Shown here piece by piece: positions 50,015 through 59,040 of a stretch of 64,000 nucleotides of DNA. The position numbers and the translations under genes are program-made. This DNA is from Actinomycetospora lutea (GTDB lineage: Bacteria > Actinomycetota > Actinomycetes > Mycobacteriales > Pseudonocardiaceae): contig NZ_JAQZAL010000017.1 in assembly GCF_028737205.1 (NCBI RefSeq), positions 62,001-126,000 on the forward strand. The letters are read 5' to 3'. Within the stretch, counting starts at the first letter, position 1, and each line of letters starts with the position of its first letter. Below the pieces are notes generated by a model. It made no database searches and was not told the DNA's origin. It worked only from the letters and a program-made list of their open reading frames with translations.

Positions 50015-50904
50015 CGGGCGGTCTGGTCCAGCCCGGCCTGGTCCATCTGGGGCTGCTCTTCGACGGCCCCGACGACCTGGTCGCGAGCGCGCTGCCCACG
50101 CTCCGCAGCGCCCTCGACGGCGGCGACGAGATCCTGGTGGCCGCCGACCGCGCCGTCGTGCGCCGCCTGCGCGAGGCCTTCGGGTCCGAGGCCCGCCGGA
50201 TCACCTTCCCGCCGCCGACGTCGCTGGTCCGGTCCACGGAGCCCGACTTCCTCGCCGCCGTGCGCGGCTGGGTCCGTCCCGGCCGGCGGACCACGGTGCT
50301 CGGCCAGTACCTGCCGACGATGTCCGCCCGTGACTGCGCCTTCGGCGAGGACGCGGTGGGTGTCGTCCGTAGCGACCTGCCGCTGACGCTGATCTGCTGC
50401 TGTCGCCGCGACCTCCACCCCGACCTGGTCGCCGTCCTGGAGCGCACCCACCCGCAGATGGCCACGGCGATCGGCGTCGTCGACAACCCCGGGCACCGCG
50501 CCCCCGCGACGGCGAGCCCGACGCCCGCGGCCCTGTGGGGCGAGGTCGCCGCCCGGGTCGGGGTCGACGGCCTCGCCGACCTCGCCGCGCTGCGCCGCTG
50601 CGTGGCCGCGGTCGCGGCACGCGCCGGCCTGGAGGGCGACGCCGTGCGCGCCGCCGTACTCGCCGTCCACGAGGCCGCGGTGCTCGCCGTGCGCCGGGGC
50701 GAGCCCGACCACGCCCACCTCACCCTCGAGGTCCGCGCACAGCCGGGGCAGGCGGTGTTCTCCGAACTGACCGGGCCGCACGGCATCCCGGTCCGACCGG
50801 GCCCGAGCGGCGACCCCCTCGCGCACCTGCGCCCGTTCTGCGCCCGCGCCGCGGTCCACGACGAGGCCGAGCGCCGGGCGGTCCGGGTCCTCTCCACGGT
50901 CTGA
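50011..50904 (+). CDS. MEDS domain with degenerate ATPase-like C-terminus
   Basis: 297 residues. A MEDS-like sensor (HLGLLFDGPDDLVASALPTL, CRRDLHPDLVAVLERTHPQ, about 1-165) precedes an RsbW-like region (LRRCVAAVAARAGLEGDAVRAAVLAVHEAAVLAVRRGE in parts). The N-box Asn that binds ATP/Mg in ATPase-type anti-sigma factors is absent (HEAAVLAV instead of NEAxxNA), as are clear G boxes. GTG 50011 overlaps the MEDS-STAS stop, so the pair is probably made in equal amounts and may interact. A partner-switch variant is the best guess; no sigma factor gene adjoins it. Confidence 0.7.
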   Translation: MTGGLVQPGLVHLGLLFDGPDDLVASALPTLRSALDGGDEILVAADRAVVRRLREAFGSEARRITFPPPTSLVRSTEPDFLAAVRGWVRPGRRTTVLGQYLPTMSARDCAFGEDAVGVVRSDLPLTLICCCRRDLHPDLVAVLERTHPQMATAIGVVDNPGHRAPATASPTPAALWGEVAARVGVDGLADLAALRRCVAAVAARAGLEGDAVRAAVLAVHEAAVLAVRRGEPDHAHLTLEVRAQPGQAVFSELTGPHGIPVRPGPSGDPLAHLRPFCARAAVHDEAERRAVRVLSTV

Positions 50905-50912
50905 GGCGCGGC

Positions 50913-50918
50913 TACCGT
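50913..50918 (+). promoter_or_regulatory. -10 box TACCGT of bioD, leaderless type
   Basis: TACCGT ends 8 nt before GTG 50927 with no ribosome site between, giving bioD-bioB-bsaP its own start within the locus. Confidence 0.5.
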
Positions 50919-50926
50919 CCTGCACC

Positions 50927-51622
50927 GTGCGGACCCTGATCGTCACCGGCACCGGGACCGACGTCGGCAAGACGGTGGTGGTCGCCGCCGTCGCCGCCCT
51001 GGCGCGGGCGGCGGGCGAGCGCGTCGCCGTGGTCAAGCCGGCCCAGACCGGCGTCGCCCCCGGCGAGGACGGCGACCTCGCCGCGGTCGTGCGCCTCGCC
51101 GGTGACGTCGACACCCGCGAGCTCGCCCGCTTCCCCGAGCCGCTCGCGCCCGCGACCGCGGCCCGGCGGGCGGGGGCGACGCCGGTGATGGCCGCGCAGG
51201 TGGTCGAGGCCGTCCGGGCGCTCGACGCCGACCTCGTGATCGTCGAGGGCGCCGGCGGGCTGCTGGTCCGGCTGAACGATCTGGGCGAGACCCTCGCCGA
51301 CGTCGCCGCCGGCCTCGCCGCGCCGGTGGTGCTGGTCGCCAGCGCGGGCCTGGGCGTGCTCAACACCGCCGCCCTGACCGCCGAGGCGCTGGCCCGACGC
51401 GGGCTGGCGCTGGCCGGGACGGTCGTGGGCGCCTACCCCGAGCACCCCGACCTCGCCGAGCGGACCAACCTCGCCGACCTGCCGGCGGTCACCGGGGCCC
51501 CGCTGCTCGGTGTCCTGCCCGCCGGGCTCGGGGCGGCGACGCCGGAGCGGGTCCTCGAGGCCGCGCGGTGTGGCCTGGGTCCCCTCCTCGGCGGTGGGTG
51601 GTCCCCGGATCGCACACCGTGA
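50927..51622 (+). CDS. bioD: Dethiobiotin synthetase BioD
   Basis: ATP-dependent carboxylase closing the ureido ring of dethiobiotin; 231 residues. The P-loop VTGTGTDVGKTVVV, the CO2/DAPA-site VVKPAQTGV, and IVEGAGGLLVRLNDLGETLADV are diagnostic; the family Thr/Lys in GKT is intact. GTG 50927 follows a -10 box at leaderless spacing. It precedes bioB by 66 bp. Confidence 0.95.
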   Translation: MRTLIVTGTGTDVGKTVVVAAVAALARAAGERVAVVKPAQTGVAPGEDGDLAAVVRLAGDVDTRELARFPEPLAPATAARRAGATPVMAAQVVEAVRALDADLVIVEGAGGLLVRLNDLGETLADVAAGLAAPVVLVASAGLGVLNTAALTAEALARRGLALAGTVVGAYPEHPDLAERTNLADLPAVTGAPLLGVLPAGLGAATPERVLEAARCGLGPLLGGGWSPDRTP

Positions 51623-51688
51623 GGCACACTGCGGCGAGCCCGACAGTGCACGACCGAGTCCGACGAACCCCGACGAAGGGAGCCGTGC

Positions 51689-52735
51689 GTGACGGCCGTC
51701 GATCCCAGCAGCACCGCCGAGGACACGGCGCAGGCCGCGGGCGGCGACATCCTCGCCGTGGCCCGCGAGCAGGTGCTCGAGCGCGGGGAGGGCCTGTCGC
51801 AGGAGCAGGTCCTGGCCGTCCTGCAGCTGCCCACCGACCGCCTGCACGAGGCGCTCGCGCTGGCCCACGAGGTGCGGATGCGCCACTGCGGCCCCGAGGT
51901 CGAGGTGGAGGGCATCGTCTCGCTCAAGACCGGCGGCTGCCCGGAGGACTGCCACTTCTGCTCGCAGTCGGGGCTCTTCGAGTCGCCGGTGCGCGCGGCG
52001 TGGCTCGACGTCGACCGGCTGGTCGAGGCGGCGAAGCAGACCGCGAAGACCGGCGCGACGGAGTTCTGCATCGTCGCCGCGGTGCGCGGGCCGGACGCGA
52101 AGCTCATGGAGCAGGTGCGCGCCGGCATCGCCGCGATCCGCGCCGAGGTCGACATCAACGTCGCCTGCTCGCTGGGGATGCTGACCCAGGAGCAGGTCGA
52201 CGAGCTCGCCGCGATGGGCGTGCACCGCTACAACCACAACCTCGAGACCGCCCGGTCGCACTTCCCCGAGGTCGTCACCACGCACTCCTGGGAGGAGCGC
52301 TGGGAGACCCTGCAGATGGTGCGCGCGGCCGGCATGGAGGTGTGCTGCGGCGGCATCGTCGGCATGGGGGAGACCCTCGACCAGCGCGCGGAGTTCGCGG
52401 TGCAGCTCGCCGAGCTCGAGCCCGACGAGGTCCCGCTCAACTTCCTGATCCCGAACCCGGGCACCCCGTTCGCGCACCTCGAGGTGCCCCAGGGCGCCGA
52501 CGCGCTGAGGACGGTGGCCGCGTTCCGGCTCGCGCTGCCGCGCACCGTGCTGCGCTTCGCCGGCGGGCGTGAGCTGACGCTCGGCGACCTCGGCGCGGAG
52601 CAGGGGATGCTCGGCGGGGTCAACGCGATCATCGTCGGCAACTACCTGACCAACCTCGGGCGCCCGGCCGAGCAGGACCTCGACATGCTCGAGTCCCTCA
52701 AGATGCCGATCAAGGCCCTGAACGACACGTTGTGA
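51689..52735 (+). CDS. bioB: Biotin synthase BioB
   Basis: Radical-SAM sulfur insertase making biotin from dethiobiotin; 348 residues. The radical-SAM cysteines lie in [14 protein letters not shown] (CxxxCxxC), and further conserved residues in [37 protein letters not shown] and [12 protein letters not shown] with the cluster Arg. GTG 51689 follows CGACGAAGGGAGCC. It overlaps the BsaP gene (GTGA), whose product is needed for turnover of BioB in mycobacteria. Confidence 0.97.
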   Translation: MTAVDPSSTAEDTAQAAGGDILAVAREQVLERGEGLSQEQVLAVLQLPTDRLHEALALAHEVRMRHCGPEVEVEGIVSLKTGGCPEDCHFCSQSGLFESPVRAAWLDVDRLVEAAKQTAKTGATEFCIVAAVRGPDAKLMEQVRAGIAAIRAEVDINVACSLGMLTQEQVDELAAMGVHRYNHNLETARSHFPEVVTTHSWEERWETLQMVRAAGMEVCCGGIVGMGETLDQRAEFAVQLAELEPDEVPLNFLIPNPGTPFAHLEVPQGADALRTVAAFRLALPRTVLRFAGGRELTLGDLGAEQGMLGGVNAIIVGNYLTNLGRPAEQDLDMLESLKMPIKALNDTL

Positions 52736-52974
52736 GCGCCGTCGTGGAGCCGCCCGCCGGCACCGCCGGTGTCGACCGGCCGTACTGCGCCTGGTGCGGC
52801 GCCGCCCGCGCGCAGGGCGACCACGCCGCCTGCGACCGCCGGCTCGCCACCGTCGACCCGCCGCGGCACTGCCCGCTCTGCGCGCGGCGGATGGTCGTGC
52901 AGGTCGACCCGATGGGCTGGACGGCGCGGTGCAGCCGGCACGGCGAGTCGGCCGGGACGAACGGGTTCGCATGA
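52732..52974 (+). CDS. bsaP: Biotin synthase auxiliary protein BsaP
   Basis: 80 residues, cysteine-rich. [20 protein letters not shown] and [26 protein letters not shown] contain two CxxC motifs and further Cys/His. Mycobacterial homologues next to bioB (Rv1590 group) are reported to be required for BioB activity, probably through iron-sulfur cluster repair. GTG 52732 overlaps the bioB stop, and the order bioB-bsaP-DUF2567 is as in mycobacteria. Which cysteines bind the cluster is unproven. Confidence 0.88.
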   Translation: MSAVVEPPAGTAGVDRPYCAWCGAARAQGDHAACDRRLATVDPPRHCPLCARRMVVQVDPMGWTARCSRHGESAGTNGFA

Positions 52975-53022
52975 CCGGGAGACGGAGCGTCCGGGGGAGC
53001 ACGCCGACAGGGGAGCTCGACC
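52975..53022 (+). repeat. GGGGAGCACGCCGAYAGGGGAG repeat family, intergenic copy
   Basis: 48 bp aligning without gaps to the copy in nadB (58122-58169), 41 of 48 positions equal. It starts right after the bsaP stop and ends 1 bp before ATG 53024, and its AGGGGAG supplies the ribosome site of the DUF2567 gene. Confidence 0.75.
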
Positions 53023-53023
53023 G

Positions 53024-53629
53024 ATGAGTACCGCGCTCGACGAGGACTTCCTGCCCACCGAGCCGGAGGGCCGGCTGACGCGCGACGAGCTGCGCGGCGA
53101 CGTCCCCGCAGCGCTGCGCCTCGCGGCGATCCTGACCGTCGTCGGGCTCCCGCTCGGGGCGCTGTGGGGGTTGCTCGCGCCCGACGTGCACGTCGTCGCC
53201 CTGCCCGGGGCGGGCACCGGCTCCCCGGCGGGCGAGGCGGACCACGCGTTCGACGCGGTGGCGATCTTCGCGCTGATGGTCGCCGCGTACGGCGTGATCG
53301 CCGGCGCCGTCGCGTGGCGGCGCCGGCACCGTCGCGGGCCGGTGGTGCTCGTCGCGCTCGTGCTCGGGTCGGTGGTCGGCGCGTTCCTCGCGGGACGGGT
53401 CGGGGCGCTGTTCGCGTGGTCGGCGTCGCCGGTGCCGGTCCTCGTCGACCCGGCCGCGATCGGCACCAGCGGGGCGCCGGGCGCGCCGGTGCCCGCGGTG
53501 CTGACGAGCGTGCCGGCGTCGCCCGGACCATGGTGGGTGGTGCTCGTCGCCGGGCTCGGGGCGGCGCTGACGTACGTGCTCGCCGCGATCGTCGACGGGC
53601 ACGAGGACATGGGGAGGGACCCCGCATGA
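53024..53629 (+). CDS. DUF2567 membrane protein
   Basis: 201 residues with about four spans: LRLAAILTVVGLPLGALWGLLAP, AIFALMVAAYGVIAGAVAW, PVVLVALVLGSVVGAFLAGRV and WWVVLVAGLGAALTYVLAAIV. It occupies the place of the mycobacterial DUF2567 gene after bioB-bsaP (Rv1591). Its ribosome site comes from a dispersed repeat. ATG 53024 and the stop overlap with dapE by ATGA. Function unknown; coupling to dapE and bsaP genes is only positional. Confidence 0.85.
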   Translation: MSTALDEDFLPTEPEGRLTRDELRGDVPAALRLAAILTVVGLPLGALWGLLAPDVHVVALPGAGTGSPAGEADHAFDAVAIFALMVAAYGVIAGAVAWRRRHRRGPVVLVALVLGSVVGAFLAGRVGALFAWSASPVPVLVDPAAIGTSGAPGAPVPAVLTSVPASPGPWWVVLVAGLGAALTYVLAAIVDGHEDMGRDPA

Positions 53630-54699
53630 CCACCTCGGTGAACGCTCTCGACCTGGCGGGCGAGCTGGTCCGCCTCGACACCCGCGGCGGCGGGGAACGG
53701 GTCGCGGCGGACCTGCTCGCGGACCGCCTCGAGGACGCGGGCCTGGTCGTGGCCGTCCACGAGACGCGGCCCGGCCGCGCGAACCTCGTGGCGCACCACG
53801 GCGACGCCACGCCGGTGACGTTGACCGGCCACCTCGACACCGTGCCCGCCGACGAGACGGTGTGGTCGTTCGACCCGCTCGCGGGCGACGTCGTCGACGG
53901 TCGGCTGCGCGGGCGGGGCGCGAGCGACATGAAGGCCGGCGTCGCCGCCGCGGTCGTCGCGGCCGCCGAGCACGTGCGCGGCGGCGGGACCGGCGTGCAG
54001 GTGGTGCTGACGTTCGGCGAGGAGACCGGCTGCGAGGGCGCCCGCGAGATCCCGGCCGACGCGCTGCGCCCGTCCGGCACGCTGCTCGTCGCCGAGCCCA
54101 CCAACAACCGCGTCGTGCTGGGCCACAAGGGCGTGCTGTGGCTCGTGCTGCACGCGACGGGGATCCCGGCGCACGGGTCGCGCCCCGACCTCGGGCACAA
54201 CGCGCTCGTCGACCTGGCCCGCGCCGCGGTGCGCATCCACGAGCACGACGCCTGGCCGACCAGCCCGACCCACGGCGCGACCACCGCCAACGTCGGGATG
54301 ATGCGCGCGGGTGTCCAGCCCAACGTCGTCCCCGACCGCGCGGCGCTGACCGTCGACCTGCGCCTGGTGCCCGGTGACACCGCCGACGCCGCCGAGGCCA
54401 CGGTCGTCGACCTGGCCGGGGTGGACGTGGAGACCGAGCGCCTCGTCGAGCTCCCGCTGATCGACACCGACCCGGGCCGGGTGGCCCGCGCGGTCGAGCT
54501 GCTCGGCGGGGGCGAGCCCCGCTACGCGACCTACTTCACCGACGCGAGCGTGCTCGCCGGGGCCCTCGGCGGCGCGGACACCATCGTCTGCGGACCCGGC
54601 GAGCCCGACCAGTGCCACGTCACCGACGAGTGGGCGCCGGCCGACCTGGTCGACCCCGCCGCCGAGGCCTATCGCCGGGTGCTGGCCGAGTACACCTAG
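53626..54699 (+). CDS. dapE: Succinyl-diaminopimelate desuccinylase DapE (M20 family)
   Basis: 357 residues. Metal ligands in TLTGHLDTVP, RGRGASDMKAG, FGEETGCEGAREI, AEPTNNRVVLGHKG and CHVTDEW match M20 deacylases of the DapE/ArgE group, here placed with DapE because of length and pattern. DapE would yield LL-diaminopimelate for MurE-made cell wall and lysine. Other amido-acid deacylases are possible. ATG 53626 overlaps DUF2567. The stop codon lies in CTAG shared with the converging LON-domain gene. Confidence 0.88.
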   Translation: MTTSVNALDLAGELVRLDTRGGGERVAADLLADRLEDAGLVVAVHETRPGRANLVAHHGDATPVTLTGHLDTVPADETVWSFDPLAGDVVDGRLRGRGASDMKAGVAAAVVAAAEHVRGGGTGVQVVLTFGEETGCEGAREIPADALRPSGTLLVAEPTNNRVVLGHKGVLWLVLHATGIPAHGSRPDLGHNALVDLARAAVRIHEHDAWPTSPTHGATTANVGMMRAGVQPNVVPDRAALTVDLRLVPGDTADAAEATVVDLAGVDVETERLVELPLIDTDPGRVARAVELLGGGEPRYATYFTDASVLAGALGGADTIVCGPGEPDQCHVTDEWAPADLVDPAAEAYRRVLAEYT

Positions 54700-55397
54700 T
54701 TCAGGCTGTGCTCGACCGCGAACTTCGCGGCGGGCGCCCACACCGCGCGCAGCTCGTCGAGCAGCACGGCCTCGCGGGTCATCGACTGGCGCACGAGCTG
54801 CAGGCGCTTGATCGGGCAGGTCTGCTCGAGCAGCTCCTGGCGGTCGGCGAGGGGCAGCAGGCAGTCGCCCGCGAGGATGTGGGCGAGCTCGGGGTCGGCG
54901 ACGTCGGGTGCCGGCTCCTCCGCGAGCTCCGCGGGCAGCTCCCCGTCGCCGCCGCCCTGCTGGCGCCAGGCCGTGGTGCAGTAGCGGCGGTGGGCGGCGC
55001 GGGCGGCCATCGCGAGCGGGGCGAGGTCGTGGCCCTCGCCGTCCTCGTCGTCGGGCACCCACTCGACGTTGGCCACGAGGTAGGGCGCGGCGGAGTCGTC
55101 GACCTCGAGGAGGCGGAAGCGCCGGTCGCCGGTGGTCTGGATGTCGAAGCGGCCGTCGGGCAGCCGGCGGACCTCGCGCAGCGTCGCCGTGCAGCCCACG
55201 TCGTGCAGGCCGTCGCGCCCGTCGTCGGGGCTCCAGCCCTCGCGCACCGCGACCACCCCGAACTGCTTGCCGGGCAGCGTGCCGGTGACCAGGTCGATCG
55301 TCAGCTGGCGGTAGCGCGGCTCGAAGATGTGCAGTGGTAGCGACGCACCCGGGAGCAGGACGGTCCCCAACGGGAACAGGGGCAGCGTCTCGACCAC
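54696..55397 (-). CDS. LON peptidase substrate-binding domain protein
   Basis: 233 residues on the minus strand, only the N-terminal Lon-type PUA-like domain with no protease part: LPLFPLGTVLLPGASLPLHIFEPRYRQL, KQFGVVAVREGW, GCTATLREVRRLPDGRFDI, GDRRFRLLEV. Such stand-alone proteins have no proven function; substrate handling is assumed. GTG 55397 was chosen because MVETLPLFPLG is the family start and TAGCGT lies 7 nt upstream; the longer reading adds only Arg-rich sequence. It converges on dapE. Confidence 0.87.
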   Translation of the reverse strand: MVETLPLFPLGTVLLPGASLPLHIFEPRYRQLTIDLVTGTLPGKQFGVVAVREGWSPDDGRDGLHDVGCTATLREVRRLPDGRFDIQTTGDRRFRLLEVDDSAAPYLVANVEWVPDDEDGEGHDLAPLAMAARAAHRRYCTTAWRQQGGGDGELPAELAEEPAPDVADPELAHILAGDCLLPLADRQELLEQTCPIKRLQLVRQSMTREAVLLDELRAVWAPAAKFAVEHSLN

Positions 55398-55404
55398 GAC
55401 GCCC

Positions 55405-55410
55405 ACGCTA
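55405..55410 (-). promoter_or_regulatory. -10 box TAGCGT of the LON-domain gene
   Basis: On the minus strand TAGCGT ends 7 nt before GTG 55397, leaderless spacing, and lies just outside the 3' end of nrtR. Confidence 0.45.
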
Positions 55411-56151
55411 CGACCCCGGGCGCGTCGCCGCCGGGTGGGTCTCGCCGGCGGGCTCACCGGGTGGTCGCAGCGCGGCGAACGGATCGGTCACGCGCAGTCC
55501 GTGTTCCGAGAACCGGAAGACCGCGGCCGGGCGACCCCCGGCGGGTCCCGGGGCGGCGGTCTCGCCGGTGGGGACCAGGACGCCGCGCCGGGTCAGGACG
55601 CGCTGCAGGTTGGTCGCCGACACCCGGTGCCCGAGCGCGGCGGCGTAGAGATCGCGCAGCTCGGAGACGGTGAACGCGGTCGGCGCGAGCGCGAAGCCGA
55701 TGTTGGTGTACGAGAGCTTCGCGCGCAGCCGGTCGAGGCCGGCGCGGGTGATGGCGCCGTGGTCGAAGGCGGTCTCGGGGAGGCGGTCGACCCGGTGCCA
55801 GGCGGTGTCGTCGGGGACCGCGGGGTCGGCGTCGGTGGGGACGAGCCCGAGGAACGCGGTGGCGATCCGGCGCGGGGGCGGCCCGCGATGGGGGTCGGAG
55901 AACACACCGAGCTGCTCGACGTGCGCGACCTCGCCCAGGTCGACCTTCTCGGCGAGGTGCCGGCGCACCGAGCCCTCGACGTCCTCGTCCGGCCCGAGGC
56001 GCCCGCCCGGGAGGGCCCAACGCCCGGCGTGCGGCTCCCGGGCGCGCTGCCAGAGCAGCACGCTGGGCACGGCCTCGGTGATCCGCAGGACGACGGCGAG
56101 CACGTCGTGCGCGTACGTCCCCGCCGCCTCACCGACGTCCCCGCCCTCCAC
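55408..56151 (-). CDS. nrtR: NrtR: Nudix-related repressor of NAD synthesis
   Basis: 247 residues, divergent from nadA. N-terminal Nudix-like fold (VLAVVLRITEAVPSVLLWQRAREP, WALPGGRLGPDEDVEGSVRRHLAEK), where the catalytic Nudix Glu box is incomplete, and a C-terminal winged helix (AITRAGLDRLRAKLSYTNIGFALAPTAFTVSELRDLYAAALGHRV in parts). In mycobacteria NrtR represses nadABC. GTG 56151 lies 8 nt after TACGAT; the upstream open frame is a shadow. Ligand sensing of ADP-ribose or NAD is family knowledge. Confidence 0.9.
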   Translation of the reverse strand: MEGGDVGEAAGTYAHDVLAVVLRITEAVPSVLLWQRAREPHAGRWALPGGRLGPDEDVEGSVRRHLAEKVDLGEVAHVEQLGVFSDPHRGPPPRRIATAFLGLVPTDADPAVPDDTAWHRVDRLPETAFDHGAITRAGLDRLRAKLSYTNIGFALAPTAFTVSELRDLYAAALGHRVSATNLQRVLTRRGVLVPTGETAAPGPAGGRPAAVFRFSEHGLRVTDPFAALRPPGEPAGETHPAATRPGS

Positions 56152-56159
56152 GGAGCGTG

Positions 56160-56165
56160 ATCGTA
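56160..56165 (-). promoter_or_regulatory. -10 box TACGAT of nrtR
   Basis: TACGAT (minus strand) ends 8 nt before GTG 56151, consistent with a leaderless transcript. Confidence 0.5.
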
Positions 56166-56286
56166 GACCGGTCAGCCTGCCGACCACGCCGGTGTCCGTC
56201 GTCGGGGAAGGCCCCCGCTCGCCGCGCCGAGGGTGGCGCGCACCACGCCGCGTGATCGGTGCTGGCGTGGCCGCGGGCGAGCGGGG

Positions 56287-56322
56287 TACGGTCGACCATG
56301 TTTTCGACCACCAGGCGAAAAC
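56287..56322 (+). promoter_or_regulatory. nadA promoter with NrtR-type operator
   Basis: TACGGT (56287-56292) is a likely -10 box. GTTTTCG (56300-56306) and CGAAAAC (56316-56322) form a perfect inverted repeat with a 9-bp spacer, an AT-rich island in GC-rich DNA. It covers the expected transcription start, so a bound repressor would stop nadABC. Assignment to NrtR is by context. Confidence 0.65.
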
Positions 56323-56375
56323 CACCGAGACCGGCCGCCCTCGACGCCGAGGGGCCGCCGGGGGAGGAGACGGCG

Positions 56376-57395
56376 ATGACCGTCACCGCAGCCACGGCTC
56401 TCGTCGAGCCGGTGGTCGCCGGCCCGGACTGGGCGGACGAGGTGCGCCGGCTGGCGCGCGAGCGCAATGCCGTGGTCCTCGCGCACAACTACCAGCGCCC
56501 GGAGATCCAGGACGTCGCCGACCACACCGGCGACTCGCTCGCGCTCTCCCGCATCGCCGCGGCCAGCGACGCGAGCACCATCGTCTTCTGCGGCGTGCAC
56601 TTCATGGCCGAGACCGCGAAGATCCTCGCGCCGGAGAAGACCGTCCTCATCCCGGACGCGCGGGCCGGCTGCAGCCTCGCCGACTCGATCACCGCCGACG
56701 AGCTGCGCGCCTGGAAGAGCGAGCACCTTCGCCCTGGTCAGCCCGAGCCGGTGGTCGTCAGCTACGTCAACACGACCGCCGCGGTGAAGGCCGAGACCGA
56801 CGTCTGCTGCACGTCGTCGAACGCCGTCGAGGTCGTCGAGAGCATCCCGCCCGACCGCGAGGTCCTGTTCCTGCCCGACCAGTTCCTCGGCGCGCACGTC
56901 CAGCGCGTGACGGGGCGGGGCAACCTGCACATCTGGGCCGGCGAGTGCCACGTCCACGCCGGCATCAACGGCGCCGAGCTCGCCGCGCAGGCGCAGGCCG
57001 ACCCCGAGGCCGACCTGTTCGTCCACCCCGAGTGCGGCTGCGCGACCAGCGCGCTCTACCTCGCCGGCGCGGGCGCGGTGCCCGCCGAGCAGGTCCACAT
57101 CCTCTCCACCGGCGGGATGCTCGACGCCGCCAAGAACACGACGAAGCGCAGCGTGCTGGTGGCCACGGAGGTCGGGATGCTCCACCAGCTGCGCCGCGCC
57201 AACCCCGACGTCGACTTCCGCGCGGTCAACGACCGGGCCGCCTGCTCGTACATGAAGATGATCACGGCCGGCGCGCTGACCCGGGCGCTGCGCGAGGGTC
57301 GCGACGAGGTGCACGTCGATCCCGAGACGGCGACCCGCGCCCGCGGCGCCGTCCAGCGGATGATCGAGATCGGACAGCCCGGGGGTGGGGAGTGA
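56376..57395 (+). CDS. nadA: Quinolinate synthase NadA
   Basis: [4Fe-4S] enzyme condensing iminoaspartate with DHAP to quinolinate; 339 residues. [36 protein letters not shown], and the three cluster Cys in [18 protein letters not shown] and [11 protein letters not shown] are present. ATG 56376 has GGGGAGGAG 6 nt upstream; ATG 56298 is in frame close to the -10 box and might give a leaderless longer form. First gene of nadABC, opposite nrtR. Confidence 0.96.
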   Translation: MTVTAATALVEPVVAGPDWADEVRRLARERNAVVLAHNYQRPEIQDVADHTGDSLALSRIAAASDASTIVFCGVHFMAETAKILAPEKTVLIPDARAGCSLADSITADELRAWKSEHLRPGQPEPVVVSYVNTTAAVKAETDVCCTSSNAVEVVESIPPDREVLFLPDQFLGAHVQRVTGRGNLHIWAGECHVHAGINGAELAAQAQADPEADLFVHPECGCATSALYLAGAGAVPAEQVHILSTGGMLDAAKNTTKRSVLVATEVGMLHQLRRANPDVDFRAVNDRAACSYMKMITAGALTRALREGRDEVHVDPETATRARGAVQRMIEIGQPGGGE

Positions 57396-59040
57396 GCCGC
57401 CCCGACTGGGAGGGCGCCGCCGACCTGGTCGTCGTCGGCTCGGGCGTCGCCGGTCTCACCGCGGCCCTGACCGCCCAGCGCGCCGGGCTGCGCGTCGTCG
57501 TCGTCACCAAGGACGCCCCCGACGCCGGGAGCACGCGCTGGGCCCAGGGCGGGATCGCGGTGGTGCTCGGCGACGTGCCCGGCGACTCCGTCACGACCCA
57601 CCTCGCCGACACCGTGGCCGCCGGCGGCGGGCTCGTGGACCCGATCGCGGCCCGCACGATCCTCGCCGCCGGGCCCGCGGCGGTGGCCGCCCTGCGCGGC
57701 GAGGGCGCGGTGTTCGACGGGCACCCCGACCGCCTGGCCCGCACCCGCGAGGGCGGGCACACGGCGCTGCGCGTCGTCCACGCCGGCGGCGACGCCACCG
57801 GCTCCGAGGTCGAGCGCGCCCTGCTCGCCGCCTCGCGGCGCGAGGAGCTGACGGTGCTCGCCGGCCACGCCGCCGCGTCGGTGGTCACCGGGCCCGACGG
57901 CGCCGTCGGGGGTTTGGAGGTCCGCGACGACGAGGGTCGCGCCGGGCTCCTCGCCGCGCCCGCGGTCCTGCTCGCGACCGGTGGCGTCGGCGGGCTCTAC
58001 GAGACGACGACCAACCCGACCGTCGCGACCGCCGACGGCTGGGCGCTCGCCCTGCGCGCCGGCGCCGCGCTCGCCGACGTCGAGTTCGTGCAGTTCCACC
58101 CCACCGCTCTGTACACCGGGGCCGGGAGACGAAGCAGTCAGGGGAGCACGCCGATAGGGGAGCTCCACCCGACGTGGCGGCCGCGGGGACGCGCGCCGCT
58201 GGTCACCGAGGCCCTGCGCGGCGAGGGCGCGGTGCTGCGCGACACGAGCGGCGCGTCGGTGACCGCGGGCGTGCACCCGCTGGGCGACCTCGCGCCCCGC
58301 GACGTCGTCGCCGCGGCGATCACGCGGCGGATCGGGGACCTCGGCGCCGAGCACGTCTGGCTCGACGCCACCGGCATCCCGGACGTCGCCGCGCGCTTCC
58401 CGACCGTCGCCGCCTCCTGCGCGGCGATCGGCGTCGACCTCGCGCGCGACCCCGTCCCGGTGCGCCCCGCCGCGCACTACTCCTGCGGCGGCGTGATCAC
58501 CGACGACCGCGGGCGCACCGGCGTCCCCGGGCTCTGGGCCGCCGGCGAGGTCGCCCGCACCGGACTGCACGGCGCCAACCGGCTCGCGTCGAACAGCCTG
58601 CTCGAGGGCCTGGTGATGGGCCGGCGCGCCGCCGAGGACGTGGCCGCGACCCTGGCCGGACCGCGGCGCCTGGCGGAGCCGGGCGAATCCGAAGCCGTGT
58701 CGGTCCCGATCGCCGACCGCGCCGTCCTGCAGGCCGCGATGACCTGCGGCGCGGCGATCGGGCGCGACGCCGCCGGGCTCGCCGCCGCCTCGGACGCCGT
58801 CGAGGCCGCGAGCACCGAGCGGGTCCCGGCGACCCGCGCCGACGTCGAGGACGCCGCCCTGACCCTCGCGGCGCACGCCCTGCTCGCGGCCGCCGGCTCG
58901 CGCACCGAGAGCCGCGGCTGCCACGTGCGCACCGACCACCCCGCCGTCGACGACCACTGGCAGCGCGCCTCGTCCACCGTCGTCCTGTCCGGGGACCGCC
59001 TGCACGTCGGCACCACCGACGCCCGTCACGGAGGTGTCGC

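Noticed and set aside
55398-55457. N-terminal extension of the LON-domain gene
   Set aside because: It adds an Arg-rich stretch overlapping the nrtR 3' end; the family start and -10 box support GTG 55397.
56152-56325. N-terminal extension of nrtR
   Set aside because: The added residues run through the nadA promoter and operator, have no family match, and GTG 56151 follows a good -10 box.
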